DNA of 64,000 nucleotides from Cryptomeria japonica (taxonomy: Eukaryota; Streptophyta; Pinopsida; Cupressales; Cupressaceae), in assembly GCF_030272615.1 (NCBI RefSeq), contig NC_081407.1, positions 439,297,213-439,361,212 of the forward strand. Reading direction: 5' to 3'. The notes beneath the pieces are model-generated. The model saw nothing but the letters and a program-made list of their open reading frames with translations. It was not told the DNA's origin and searched no databases. Numbering within the stretch: the first letter of the stretch is position 1; each line of letters begins with the position of its first letter. Below are positions 46,002 through 59,119 of the stretch, piece after piece. Both the position numbers and the translations under genes were made by a program.

Positions 46002-49000
46002 ATATGTCTTGTTATCCTAGCTTTCTCACATGGCATGGCATTTATTGTACTAACATACATTAATACTTTTTTAATATGCTTGTACTAAGGGGTTTTAATG
46101 TGTTAATTGTATAGGTTTTAGCTTCATTTCACTCATGCATGTTTTAAATAGTCTTTGGTAATTTTGAGTGAAGAAAAACCTCATTTTTATGAGCTCATTT
46201 GCAACATCTCCCTAGTGTGTGATCATGGTAATTTCCTATTCTTTTTCTATTCATGGGTTTGTATTTGTCTTATGGGTGTTTCTTGTCCATGCTTTGCTGC
46301 ATGTGTTTCTTCCATCTCCTTTTGTCGATCCCATGTTTCTTCATAAATATTATTTTAGTTTAAATGATATTTGGAACTTCCTTGTAGATTATTATTTTTT
46401 TGTTCTTTCTCTCATTTGTGTCATAGGTTTTATTTTAGGGTTCTTTATTAAATTGTTTCTTTCATTTTCATTTAATTTGTTTGTTTTTTCCTCTTTATTG
46501 AATGTATTAATTTTCAAACTTTTTGATCTAGTTTGGTTTTTATGGCTTCATCACACCTCATTGGCCATTGAGTTTCTCTTTGGACCCATGCCTTCTTTTT
46601 GGAGGCATTCATTCATTTCTTTGATCTTTGATAGCCTCAATTATAAATTTAATTTTTTTTTAGTCTTTTGGCCTTTTATGATTAGGGTTAGTCATTAACA
46701 CCCACCCCTCATCCCCTTAGGAAGTAAGATGGTTAGCTAGTCCTTGAATTTTTTGCCCATTCCCTTTATTTAAATTTGAAGGTTTCTTGATCATCAATGA
46801 TTGCTCGCCTATACCTTAATGCTTCACTCTTATTATCATAAGGGATAAAAGGTGTTCTCCAATGTATGAAACTTAAGAAAAGGAGATGAGAGGTTAGGAA
46901 AAGAACAAGGGCACTTTCTCACCTTATGGCCTTGATTCCTTTTTCTTAGAAGAAGACCTCGCTTCTTATGTTGAAAAGATGGTTGGTATCAGATCTCCAC
47001 TAATGAAAACTACCAAGACATCAAAACAAGATCTCAAGGTGTATAGATTAGATGAGGGCTTGAAAGTGCAAATTCTAGATGATTTGAGGTGCATCAATGC
47101 CAGGTTTGGAACTATCCCTAGTAGGCAAGTTACTAGCATATAGACCCAATGTTGACCAAGGTAGGAAATGGGCTAGTTATGTTTGGAAGTTGAAAGGCAG
47201 TGTTATTGTTAGTACAATGGCCAATGGTCTTTTTTATTTGTTTTCGCGACTAAATAGAATCCAATAATTTTTTTAATTAGGGTTCCTTGGGCTTTAGATA
47301 AGGTTTCAAGAACTTTCTTTCTTTATGTAAATGGAAGCTGGGCTTTGATTCATCTACAAACCCAGGGTCTATAGTCCCAACTTGGATCCACCTTTGAGTT
47401 TACCTTTAGAATTTTGGACTTACCGAATTTTTTATGGTACTGCAAAATAATTTACTAGCAAGCTTATCTTTAAAAATGAGTAATCTATGCTAACTAGGAA
47501 TATTCTAGAAGGATTATTGTACACTAATAATGAGTATGATAAATGGTTTATATATATAAGTCTAGCAGGGGAAATATTTACTTATTAAAGTATTGAAAGT
47601 TAAACATTTGTATATTATCTATTAAGTAAAAAGTATATAATGGTTTGACAATTTTGTCCCTGTTTGAAAAAATATATCTTCAAGGCTGTACAAAGTAGAG
47701 TATAATATTTAATATTATTTTTACTATATTTTAAAAAGTAAATTAAAGTTATTATGACTAACATTATATTTCATCTCATTCAGAGTTTTATATGAATCAA
47801 AAATATTTTACTATTTTGGTATTGACTAGTAGGTAGTTGCATAGTTTTTAGTGCATCAATCCCATATGTAAATTAAATCTAAAATAATTAACTAAATGCT
47901 ATTTATTAACACAAAAATGATATTTTAATATTCAAGAGATAGTGTGCATACGTTCAATTAGTGAATCAAACTATGTTGAATATCTTCATAACTATTAGAG
48001 TATGCACAACTATTGGATTATCTCCCCTACATGATGCCTCTTTTATATAAGCCTTAAAAGGGTGGATTCTAAAACATCATAACTTTTAATAAAGATTTTA
48101 TTTATTTATTATTTATTAAATACAACCATTTCTATGTTTTAAACTAGCTTTAATAAATATTCGTCATTAGTATTATCCTTTATTTTTTTGTCCCCCTTTA
48201 ATGTTTTCATAACTTCTTTTTTTTAACTTAGGAGATTCATTTTTATCAAAAATGTTTAGAAAAATATATAATATCTAATTTTAAAATTTTGAAAAAGAGC
48301 ACACTAATATCTATTAAATCAATTATAATAATAATTTTTTTTATTTTATTTATCAAATTTGATAAATTATAAATCACATGTGGAAGCAAAATATAGAGAT
48401 GAAAAGTATATAATTTATACTTTCACTTCTAATTTAGCTCTCAGATCTTTATTAAGTGTGACCATACATATTTTTTAAGTATTTAGTGCACTAACCAGCC
48501 CAAAACTCACTCATTATGTCAAAATAACCTTTTCAAACTTAAACATTCCTTTATATAGTTAGTCCCTCCTTTTCATCTACAAACAATCCTTTATATAGTT
48601 AGTCCCTCCTTTTCATCTACAAACAATCCTTTATATCTTTAGTCTGTCCTCTAACATCTATGAATGATCATGCATGATAATGTTTGTATTGTTGAAACAA
48701 AGATTTTTTTTTTTCTCATTTTGACTTATATAAAATATTTGTTAGACCACTGAAGAAGATTATGCCTTTTATCCGTGTCTCTCAGTTTCTTCATATATAC
48801 TTTACTACTTTACTCTTGATTCTTTGATTTTAGTATCTTAATTATAATTTAAAATATTTTTAAATCAGATTCCTTTAATTAAAAGTAGATGACATACTAA
48901 CAATCCATTACATTAAACATTCATTTTTTCACTTTTAAATTATAAATACACATTAAATTAATCAACTATAATTAAATTTTATTTAATATAAAACAAGATT

Positions 49001-49721
49001 AATAATTAAACAGTAAAGACTTGAGAATGTTTCAACTATTTTTCCATCAAACTCAATTGTTCCTTAATATTTGCACTCAATCTAATTTGTCTTTTATTGA
49101 TGCGATTTTTTAAATTTATTTATTTTATTAATTTTTTAGGGTTTCATGCAATAGCGAGTCTAGTATAATCTAGTTCCACGGATTATACCCATCTGCATTA
49201 ACAATGCATCAAAATATAGAAAATGTAAAGCTTATTTTCTCAAGGCCACCACCTGAAAAACTATACACTTTATCTTGATTACCTTTTCTTCTTCACAACA
49301 CAATACTTCAAAGATGTTATCAAAATATTTGTATTTTCTGTGCTCTAAAACATTCTTGCAAATTTTTACAGGTGATTTCAGAAACTAAAATGAATCTGAA
49401 AGATTCAATTTTCTTCACTGTTGTTGCAAATCTGTTCAGGAAAGAATTTCAGTTTGTTTCAAAGCTTACATTTCATATATGCTTTCTAACTATTCAAGTA
49501 GAAATACCAAGCCCAATAGTCAAATTATCCAAAATAATTAAATTCATATCGTTTATACCAATAAAATCCTTCTCACAAAATCCTATAAAATTATTCAAAA
49601 TGTCAAATATTATTTATAGTGAGCCCTTTATTCATACATGCATATAAAAAATGTCATTTAATTTTCAGTATCTTTTTCCTTAGCATCACAACAATCTCTT
49701 CTTAAAACCATTTTTACAAAA
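46002..49721. other. AT-rich intergenic-type DNA
   Basis: No gene. A stretch at about 46960-47130 has a readable frame (VEKMVGIRSPLMKT ... LDEGLKVQILDDL) that I do not recognise. Three 40-bp-spaced copies of CCTTTATATAGTTAGTCCC begin at 48548, 48588 and 48628, the last degenerate. The rest is AT-rich. Confidence 0.5.
48548..48650. repeat. 40-bp tandem repeat, 2.5 copies
   Basis: The copies starting at 48548 and 48588 are identical over about 40 bases except the linking base; the third diverges after TTTATAT. Confidence 0.85.
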
Positions 49722-49760
49722 TTCTTCAAAATAACAACAGTACTTACAATAAGAAGGCCA

Positions 49761-49868
49761 GTCTTAAATCACACACATTAAGCAATATATTAAGCTTAGA
49801 ATGTCAATTCTGAAAGTTTTAACACTTTTAAATGTAAAAATCAAAGCTTAATGTGTGTGATTTAAGAC
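49761..49868. mobile_element. MITE-like palindrome, 108 bp, in repeat unit 1
   Basis: 23-base perfect inverted repeats, GTCTTAAATCACACACATTA-type, at 49761-49783 and 49846-49868 around a 62-base loop. The same element is in units 2 and 3 (50239-50346 and 50717-50824). A clear target duplication is not seen. It has no coding capacity, so any movement would need another element's transposase. Confidence 0.7.
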
Positions 49869-50238
49869 GTCTACAACAAAACTATTGAAACACTTTAAGA
49901 ATTCCATCAGCTCTTGTAACCTTACAATCTCAACCATCTTCATTATTTGCAACATTTACTTCCAAATTTTCACAAACAAGAAAAAACCTTAACAATCCGT
50001 CCCATTTCGATTTCATACCCAATACATATTGGATATACTTTGCATCTCCATCATCAAGATGTTTGATGTTTGGATATTACACCACATGAGATGATAGGAC
50101 ATGAAAGTTCAGATGTGATGCAGAAAATGAATATGGTAATTACAAAATTTTTCAGATACCATATATGATAAATATTTCGTCGACACCCTTGGACTTGAAT
50201 TCTTCAAAATAACAACAGTACTTACAATAAGAAGGCCA

Positions 50239-50346
50239 GTCTTAAATCACACACATTAAGCAATATATTAAGCTTAGAATGTCAATTCTGAAAGTTTTAA
50301 CACTTTTAAATGTAAAAATCAAAGCTTAATGTGTGTGATTTAAGAC
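50239..50346. mobile_element. MITE-like palindrome in repeat unit 2
   Basis: Copy carried by tandem duplication of the 478-bp unit, with the same 23-base arms. Confidence 0.7.
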
Positions 50347-50716
50347 GTCTACAACAAAACTATTGAAACACTTTAAGAATTCCATCAGCTCTTGTAACCT
50401 TACAATCTCAACCATCTTCAATATTTGCAACATTTACTTCCAAATTTTCACAAACAAGAAAAAACCTTAACAATCCGTCCCATTTCGATTTCATACCCAA
50501 TACATATTGGATATACTTTGCATCTCCATCATCAAGATGTTTGATGTTTGGATATTACACCACATGAGATGATAGGACATGAAAGTTCAGATGTGATGCA
50601 GAAAATGAATATGGTAATTACAAAATTTTTCAGATACCATATATGATAAATATTTCGTCGACACCCTTGGACTTGAATTCTTCAAAATAACAACAGTACT
50701 TACAATAAGAAGGCCA

Positions 50717-50824
50717 GTCTTAAATCACACACATTAAGCAATATATTAAGCTTAGAATGTCAATTCTGAAAGTTTTAACACTTTTAAATGTAAAAATCAA
50801 AGCTTAATGTGTGTGATTTAAGAC
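50717..50824. mobile_element. MITE-like palindrome in repeat unit 3
   Basis: Third copy, identical arms; multiplied with the unit and not by transposition. Confidence 0.7.
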
Positions 50825-51183
50825 GTCTACAACAAAACTATTGAAACACTTTAAGAATTCCATCAGCTCTTGTAACCTTACAATCTCAACCATCTTCAAT
50901 ATTTGCAACATTTACTTCCAAATTTTCACAAACAAGAAAAAACCTTAACAATCCGTCCCATTTCGATTTCATACCCAATACATATTGGATATACTTTGCA
51001 TCTCTATCATCAAGATGTTTGATGTTTGGATATTACACCACATGAGATGATAGGACATGAAAGTTCAGATGTGATGCAGAAAATGAATATGGTAATTACA
51101 AAATTATTCAGATACCATATATGATAAATATTTCGTCGACACCCTTGGACTTGAATTCTTCAGCAAATTCAGCAAACCCCTTC

Positions 51184-51250
51184 ACATGCATCTCACTGCA
51201 ACAACCAAATAAGCTTAACATGCATCTCACTACAACAACCAAATAATAAC
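51184..51250. repeat. 35-bp direct repeat
   Basis: ACATGCATCTCACTGCAACA and a copy with one change start at 51184 and 51219. Confidence 0.8.
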
Positions 51251-51442
51251 TAGAAGAATGATTTATTAATCAGTTACGAGAGTGAAGGGAGACTTGCTTC
51301 ACTTTTTTCGTCCTTCTTAACAAGGGAGAGGATTCCCTTTGGAAACTTATCACCAACGTCATTTGGACCCATTCTAGCACTCAATATATTAATATTATTT
51401 GACTTCTATATATTTGCACTCAATCTATTAATATTATTTGAG

Positions 51443-52514
<1,072 letters not shown>

Positions 52515-52706
52515 ATCTTAAATCTCACACACTAGACTTAAAAGTGTTAAATATTCAGAATTGACTGACATTTTATAGGCTTAATATGTTGCTTAATGTA
52601 TGTTGTCACACTAAAAATACACTTCTAGGCTTAAAAGTGTTAAACACTCAGAATTGACTAACATCCTCTAGATTTAATATGTTGCTTAGTGTGTGTGGTT
52701 TAAGAC
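52515..52706. mobile_element. Diverged dimeric relative of the MITE-like palindrome
   Basis: Starts ATCTTAAATCTCACACACTA and ends GTGTGTGGTTTAAGAC, the same termini as the 108-bp element with a few changes. Inside, a unit with CTTAAAAGTGTTAAA, CAGAATTGACT and TTAATATGTTGCTTA occurs twice (about 52535 and 52628). It looks like two element bodies between one pair of ends. Confidence 0.6.
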
Positions 52707-53494
52707 TAGCCTAGATTGTATATTAGTTTTTGCATCAACTTTTTGGATCACATTATGTGATCCATCATAAGATACCAAAAAGCTAATAGACATGAAATGG
52801 ACTAATATTTTAAGAGAACAAATGAAATAATGTTTTGAACTATCTAGAACTTCTTAATATAGAGTGAATAAGATTTTTTTTTTTTACCTTAATAGACCTA
52901 TGAACCATTTCTCTCTATAAAATTATATATTAATATTCTTGTTTCATTTAACTTTAGAATTTTCTAAAAAATTTTACTGATTTTTAAGGATTTTGAAGCA
53001 TTTTTTATTTCTAATACTTGAGTTTCATTTTTTGAAGGTTTTATAGATTTGGGTTCGATGTATTAACAATGAATTCTATGTGAATTTTTTTTGCCAAAAT
53101 AGGTCCTAATAGTGAGAACCAAAATTTAAAATATATCATAATTGTTATTGATTTGGACTATGTTTAAACTTTGACTCACTCAATAGATATTTTTTGTTAG
53201 TTCAAGATCACTTTGATTTTATAAAATTAGATCCCCTTTTTTATTTAATCCCTTAGTGTTCCAACCCATGAATTTATTTGTTTTTATCTTTGCACATGCG
53301 CACGCACACACACACATAAAGAAATAAAGTTGAAGCTAGACCTTATAGATTAATTTATTTTGATGCATGATTCATGTGTACATTTACATTAAGAAGATAT
53401 TAAATTTTTATTTAGTGGGAAGGTGACTAGAAATTTTGAACATTATTATTAAATTTTAATTAATATTTTTTTTAATTTTAATTTTAATTTTTGT

Positions 53495-53567
53495 TTTGTA
53501 TTGATAACATAGCTTCTAGATTGAAAACATACACAATTGAATCTAGAAGCTATATTATCAATACAAA
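53495..53567. repeat. Foldback, 28-bp arms, 17-base loop
   Basis: Arms 53495-53522 and 53540-53567 (TTTGTATTGATAACATAGCT on the left side) pair with a single mismatch. The whole is 73 bp. It could be a tiny foldback element or a hairpin precursor-like RNA. Confidence 0.75.
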
Positions 53568-56500
53568 GAATTGTGGAAAATTTATGTCGATATTTATTTT
53601 TGTAAAAAGTGCATCTAGAAGGTTGGATGGATGTTGACCATAGGCACTAATTCAATTTCATGCATAAGACACTTTCAAAATTTTTAGAATAATTTTTTTC
53701 TTAACATACCTTATAAAAATCTTATACAATTTATTTTTTCAAAATTGTTATATTCTAAAATAATAAACAAAAAAAAATGGGATGATCACAATAACACTTT
53801 ATAATAATTGTGTTAGTCATTCTTCATCATAATGTCCCTCTATAAATTGATTTAAGTATTCCTCATTACCCACCTCCTTTCTTTTGGGGATAAATATAGA
53901 AAATGCGGTTTGTAGAGAGGATCATAACATACCAAAATTTAAATCCTTAGAGAGCCTACCAATCATTCCTTCATCAGATTCAATTTTTTTCAAAATTATT
54001 ATAGTTATTTATTTTGATTCTTACTCTCAACACACCACTCTATATATGAAATAATGCATTACTAATAGGTAAGATAACTCTTGAAAATTTTTAAACCAAA
54101 CATTGAGGTATTGTACTAATAACTACTAAATAAATGGAAATATTCTTAGACATAATATAAGCCTTGCAAAAATTAGAAATCCTATATCTCAAAAATTTGG
54201 ATTTTAGGAGTTTATAGCACAATTATTCACATTCATTATCTACTTCATTTATTTATTTACTTGTGAATTTGAATTTTTTTAATTGATTATGAAGTTATTG
54301 CTTTTGTATTGGATGGATAACCTTCTTAAATACAAATCTAGGGAAAATTAGGCACCGTGTTCAGAAAAACAATGTCACTCAAGAATTTATAGTGTATTTC
54401 TTAGCAATCTTCATCTTATTCAATTTATTCATTTTTTTTATTAATATAAGTAGGGGAGGATCCCAATCCTTACAAATCATAAATAAACCATAAAAAGACA
54501 AAAGGCTCTTATAGAAACAAAACAATAGAGTTACCTAAGAGGCAACCATAGTTAGAAACGTGCAAAAACATTACATATTTCTTCATTTTTTGAACTAGGA
54601 ACAACCTTAGCCAAGTTTACATGTTTGTTCCTTCTTTGTACTATTTTATAATTCGATTTATCTTCAACATACAAATATCCAGGTGAAGGGGACCGTGAAA
54701 CCTTATTAACACTCCCACAAAAGGAAATAAGAGAATAAGGTAGGGTAGTAGAAGTACAATGAGAAAGAACACATCATTAGGGATAAAAACCTTATCAAAA
54801 GAAACCAAGTATGAAACTTAGAAGGAAACATCTTTTTGTTTGAAGGACCCTAACAAACAACAACAAGAGAAATAACTGACAAACCTTAATCCCAACATTT
54901 ACCATTTATTGTCAAAAGCATATTTAGTAGAGAAAATACCAATTAAAGAAACAACAGAGGAATTTTGAATACCAACAATAACTTAAGTTTTAAGGTGAGA
55001 TTCAAAGGGAGCCAAAATTGGAGAGGAGGGCTCAGAAGACTCTGAATCACAAGAATCATCTAGGAATTTTATTCATTTATTCACTTGTTACAAAGTCTCT
55101 TTCTTCTTATTATGAATATTTTACCAAGGCTTTGGTCAATTTGTGACTTTGAAATCATATATTTATATTGGATAAGAGTTGATTGGGTAGATCAATAGAT
55201 GGCATTTTAAAATTTGGCATGTATTAATTGTTTAATTTTCTTCAAATGGTGAGATTCATATGTGCATATCTATTTTAAAGGTATAAAATATTTGGCAGTA
55301 TAAGTCTCCAATCTAGGAATTTAGTGTTCAATATTTATGAGAGAGGGATGAGTCTAAGAACTAAGATCTTCTAGTAGAGTGATGAAACTAGGTTGAACTG
55401 TGAAAGACGAACGATTGAATTCTCATCGAAGAGTTATAAAAAATTGAAGTATGAAATATTGATTAGGAATTAACATAGATAAAGGTAATAGTTGATTTGA
55501 ATGAATATTTTAATAATATATACAAATAAATATAGCAAAAAAAAAAAAAATTTCTAGCTAAAATAGTGGCATGCAATTTCCATGCACAAAGGCACACCTA
55601 AGCAAGCTTATTGTCAAATAGGAGTAGCCCACATAAATAGGAATATTCTAGAAGAAGAAATATTCTATGCTAACACTTTCTCTTAGGCATAACTTAGGTA
55701 GATATAAAGAAAGTGGGTCCTATAAAGTAGGCCTAATGAGGTACCCAAGTACAAAGAAAACTCTATAAAGTAAAGAAGGGAAGAAAACCTTGTGGGAATT
55801 TGTTTCTCCAAAAGAGAGAAAAAATGTGAAAGTGTACTAGGAACAACACAAAAGGAACCTAAATAAGAGTTTCTATAGAAGAATGAGAAGGATAAAACCT
55901 ACATGAGGAAAAATTCCCCCATGAGAGAACATGACCATATAACCCCACCCCTCAATGAAGTATACCTTGTCCCAAAAGTGGATGTCCATGTATGAATGTT
56001 GAAAATGATCCATTTGTGACAAATTATATTTCTCCCCTTAGGAAGAAACAACTCTAAAGGTGAATGTTAAGATAACTACAAATTAAAGAAGCAAAGCAAG
56101 ATGGAAAGTGTCATGATGTAACTTGTCTCATAACACTACTCAAATATCTTAATTTTATGTCTAATGATTCATAATCAAACTAAAAGTAGTAGATCTAACC
56201 CAAAAAGTGACCTCTCAAAATCATTTGACTATTGATGAAGAGACAAAGAAATAATGTATGGGTGTGCAATGTTAATGCATTCCATGTGGATGTAATGTAA
56301 ATCCCATAAGATTTTATCCTATAATAAATCTCTAGAAGCCTTCTATGAACCTTTTCTATACTATATAGCATCATAAATTATATACCTACACAATATCATC
56401 CACACATAGGCTTCACTTTTGCATTCTAGCCTCCCGTGCCTTGATTTTGTATTGATTCTGCTAACACCCAACTAAATTCATCATCCCAAGTTGTACCTAT

Positions 56501-56674
56501 GTGGGACCTTGTTCAAATATGAGTCTTGATTGGTATGACCATGATTCCCTATGTGTCGTGGTCCTCCCAAAAGAGGCCCAAATTTAGACCCCACAACGAT
56601 CACATTCGGGAGGCAGGAAAACATTCTCCACGTTGGCCTACCCCAAAATTTCAAACATGTTTTGTGCAGTTAGG
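53568..56674. other. AT-rich DNA without recognisable gene
   Basis: Many stops in all frames and no retroelement motif that I recognise. A poly-A run lies at about 55540. Some of the stretch after 56400 may already be LTR of the relic ending at 57521, but its outer end has no visible partner. Confidence 0.4.
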
Positions 56675-57524
56675 TATAAAACCAAGCCTAACCCCCCCTC
56701 ATTTTGATATCTCTTTATTATCCATCATAAACCTCTATTAATCTCTCGATTACATTCTAGAAAATTCAATTGAGCAAGCAATCAAACATCATCAAAGGCA
56801 ATGAAGGAGAGGTCAAAGTTTAGATTTCAAGTATTCATGATGGCATCCATGATCAAGATTTTATGAAGACATCCTATATGAAATTATCATTCTTGGCATG
56901 AAGACTTCAATGCAAGTTTCATCAAGGTATCAAGTTCCAATTCAAGAATTTCAAATTAAAATCTAGACTTTCCCTAAAAAGGCAAGTTTGTCATTTTTGC
57001 AAGTTAAATTTCAATTTAATTCAAGGGTTAGTTCAAAACTTGAGGTTTGACGTAAGGAAAACCCTTATCAACAATACTATTTCTTTTCTTTATTAGAACC
57101 AAGAGCCACAAACAAATATTTTGACGAAGGAGAAGATGACAATTAGTTTTGACTTTTAAAAAAGCAAAAATCAAAGGACCAAGATGCATATATTGACACG
57201 GTACCACATTTTTAGGCTGAACTTGTTGTCACATGTTCTTTTTTATGCCTTCTACTCAAACTTAGCTTTGTGTCTACATCTTGAAACTGCAACTCATTGT
57301 TTCTATTGTTTCATACCAATTATTCACCATTCACCCTAGATCTAGCATTAAAATACATTCAAATCAATTTCAACTAAACAAAGGAACAATAACATGATTT
57401 GCATTCAATTATTATGCTTTGGATCAATTGAGTTCTCCCTTTAACATTTTATATTGAAAGTTAGGTCATTTCCTAGTTTACATGGCTTAACTTGTGAAAC
57501 CCTAATTTTCTATACATTACATTT

Positions 57525-57542
57525 TGGTGAGCCTAACATTGT
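57525..57542 (+). promoter_or_regulatory. Decayed primer site, same type as at 9339
   Basis: TGGTGAGCCTAACATTG against TGGTGAACCCGACGTGA in the complete element. The CA-TTT-TGG border is identical. Confidence 0.6.
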
Positions 57543-58149
57543 GCTTGTATTAATTTTTTTTATTTTTATTTTTAGATCTGATTTGTATGCATTTATTCAA
57601 TCATATATGTACTCATATATCATATATCCACTTAATTTATATAAATTTATAGGTTCAATTTACAAAAACCCCAATTTATTTTAATCGAATTGACTTGTGG
57701 GTTGCATAATTTCTTATTTATATGCTCTAATCAAATTGTTATGGCATGTCATTTTTTAGATTTAGAAGCATTTACTTATCACGGACCTCTCAATTAATTT
57801 AAGTGTATACTTGGTTAATCAATCATTTTATAAGAAAATTGAAGTGTTTAATCATACATAGGTTTCATTACAAAAAATCTTGTGATATCAAATCTTTGCA
57901 TTCAATATTTCCTTCTTTGTGCATGAGTTTTGTTACCCTTTCACCTATATCCAATATCCTAGTGAGAAGAAGTTATAAACTTGTATAGCTTCCAAAAGTT
58001 TAAGTACTACCTATATTGAATAACCTATTCCAAGGGAATTCGAGTGAATCCTCAATCCCTACACAAGACATACCTAGAATTATGGAAAACAATTCCCCTC
58101 ATACTTCTCATAATGAGGATGACTCACTAACTAGGGTTACTAACATGGC

Positions 58150-58359
58150 CATTTGGGGAAGCTTGACAATGAGTTGGATAGTCTTCAACAATAGATTGGT
58201 CAAGAACACCCGAATAGTGAGACAATCCCATTGATTGAAGGGTTGAAAAGAGTGGTTCAAAGTGATGAGATAGATGTGGAAGTGTTATGTGGCATTGCTC
58301 ATATTGTTGATGCCAATATTATGCCAACAAAAAGTTGTGCCAAAACTCTTGGTTGCTCT
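58150..58359 (+). pseudogene. Gag fragment related to the gag-pro element
   Basis: One frame reads KLDNELDSLQQ, a stop, IGQEHPNSE, then LIEGLKRVVQSDEID and GIAHIVDANIMPTKSCAKTL. The gag at 8065 has the same order (KLDNQFDDFQQ, SLIEGLKCMVQSDKNGID, GIAHIVDSNVMPMKSCAETL). Identity looks near two thirds. The piece ends exactly at the inserted LTR. Confidence 0.8.
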
Positions 58360-59098
58360 TGTAGACACCTAAAATTATTCTTTAAAATTAAATAAATATT
58401 TATTATTTATTTAAAAAAATTATCCTTATGTCTTCTATTAATTAAATACATATTTTAATTAATTTATTTAATTCATTATAGTCTTCTTTCTATTTAATTG
58501 AGCTCATTCCTCTTTCCCAAATTAAATAAATATTTAATTTATGTGGCCTTTCTTTTATTAATAAATAAATACTTTTATTTATTTAATTAATTCATTTATC
58601 CTTTTATTCTTGTCTATATGATGACACGTCTTTCTAAATACATACTCCTCAATTCGAGCCCTTCATACATCATTTAACATCTTAATCCTAACTCTCTATT
58701 TTTAGGATGTTCTTTATAAAAGAGACTTCCTCCTCTCATTTCATAATATCTCAATCAAGCATACTTAATTTTTGTCAAAATCATTCTAGCCTACATCATC
58801 ACAAGCATAATTCATCATCTTTGCATCATAGCTTTTACATCATCAAAACTACATCTGTTCTTTCATGAGCTCTTGTGTAAGTACAACACAAATTTGAGAG
58901 CAACAATAATGGAGGATAGGAGAACAATGTCCAGACAAGCCTACTTTGTGTGTGAATGGTATAATCTTTGCTATCTCATTGTTTATTTGCATGCATTGTA
59001 GATCTCTATTGATGTTGTGTTGAATTAGTTTGTAGATATAGGGTTAGTGGTTGGATCTTATCACAGTTTACAAATAGGATTCAAATTCAGAATAAATA
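58360..59098 (+). repeat. LTR of another Ty3-type element
   Basis: Starts TGTAGACACCTAAAAT at the break in the gag relic. It contains TTTATTTATTTAAT-type tracts and ends AATAAATA, where a final CA would have decayed to TA, before TTT and a primer site. About 739 bp. The second LTR is not in the window. Confidence 0.55.
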
Positions 59099-59101
59099 TT
59101 T

Positions 59102-59119
59102 TGGCACACCTAGTGGAAC
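59102..59119 (+). promoter_or_regulatory. Primer binding site, third type
   Basis: TGGCACACCTAGTGGAAC, three T after the LTR end, the same spacing as at 9339 and 57525 but complementary to a different tRNA end. The tRNA is not identified. Confidence 0.5.

Larger units (their letters stand above)
49722..51155. repeat. Near-perfect 478-bp tandem triplication
   Basis: Units 49722-50199, 50200-50677 and 50678-51155 each start TTCTTCAAAATAACAACAG. I see only about three differences: CATTATT vs CAATATT near 49941, CTCCATC vs CTCTATC near 51003, and a T/A near 51104. The period is exactly 478 twice. A recent expansion by unequal exchange is the simplest reading. No gene in the unit; each unit contains a palindromic MITE-like element. 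Confidence 0.95.
56675..58359 (+). mobile_element. Relic of a relative of the gag-pro element: LTR end, primer site, leader and gag start
   Basis: An LTR ends ATTACA at 57521. It is followed by TTT and TGGTGAGCCTAACATTG, a drifted form of the primer site at 9339 with identical spacing. A leader of about 0.5-0.6 kb leads to a decayed gag start. The relic lies on + and is cut at 58360 by another LTR element. A TATA box (TATAAAA, 56675-56681) lies upstream. The left LTR edge is unknown. Confidence 0.65.

Noticed and set aside
46155..46698. 159-codon hydrophobic frame suggesting a membrane protein
   Set aside because: T-rich DNA read as Phe/Leu/Val; no family resemblance, no partner exons.
49722..51155. 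CRISPR-like array
   Set aside because: Units are 478 bp and contiguous with no unique spacers, in a plant-type sequence.
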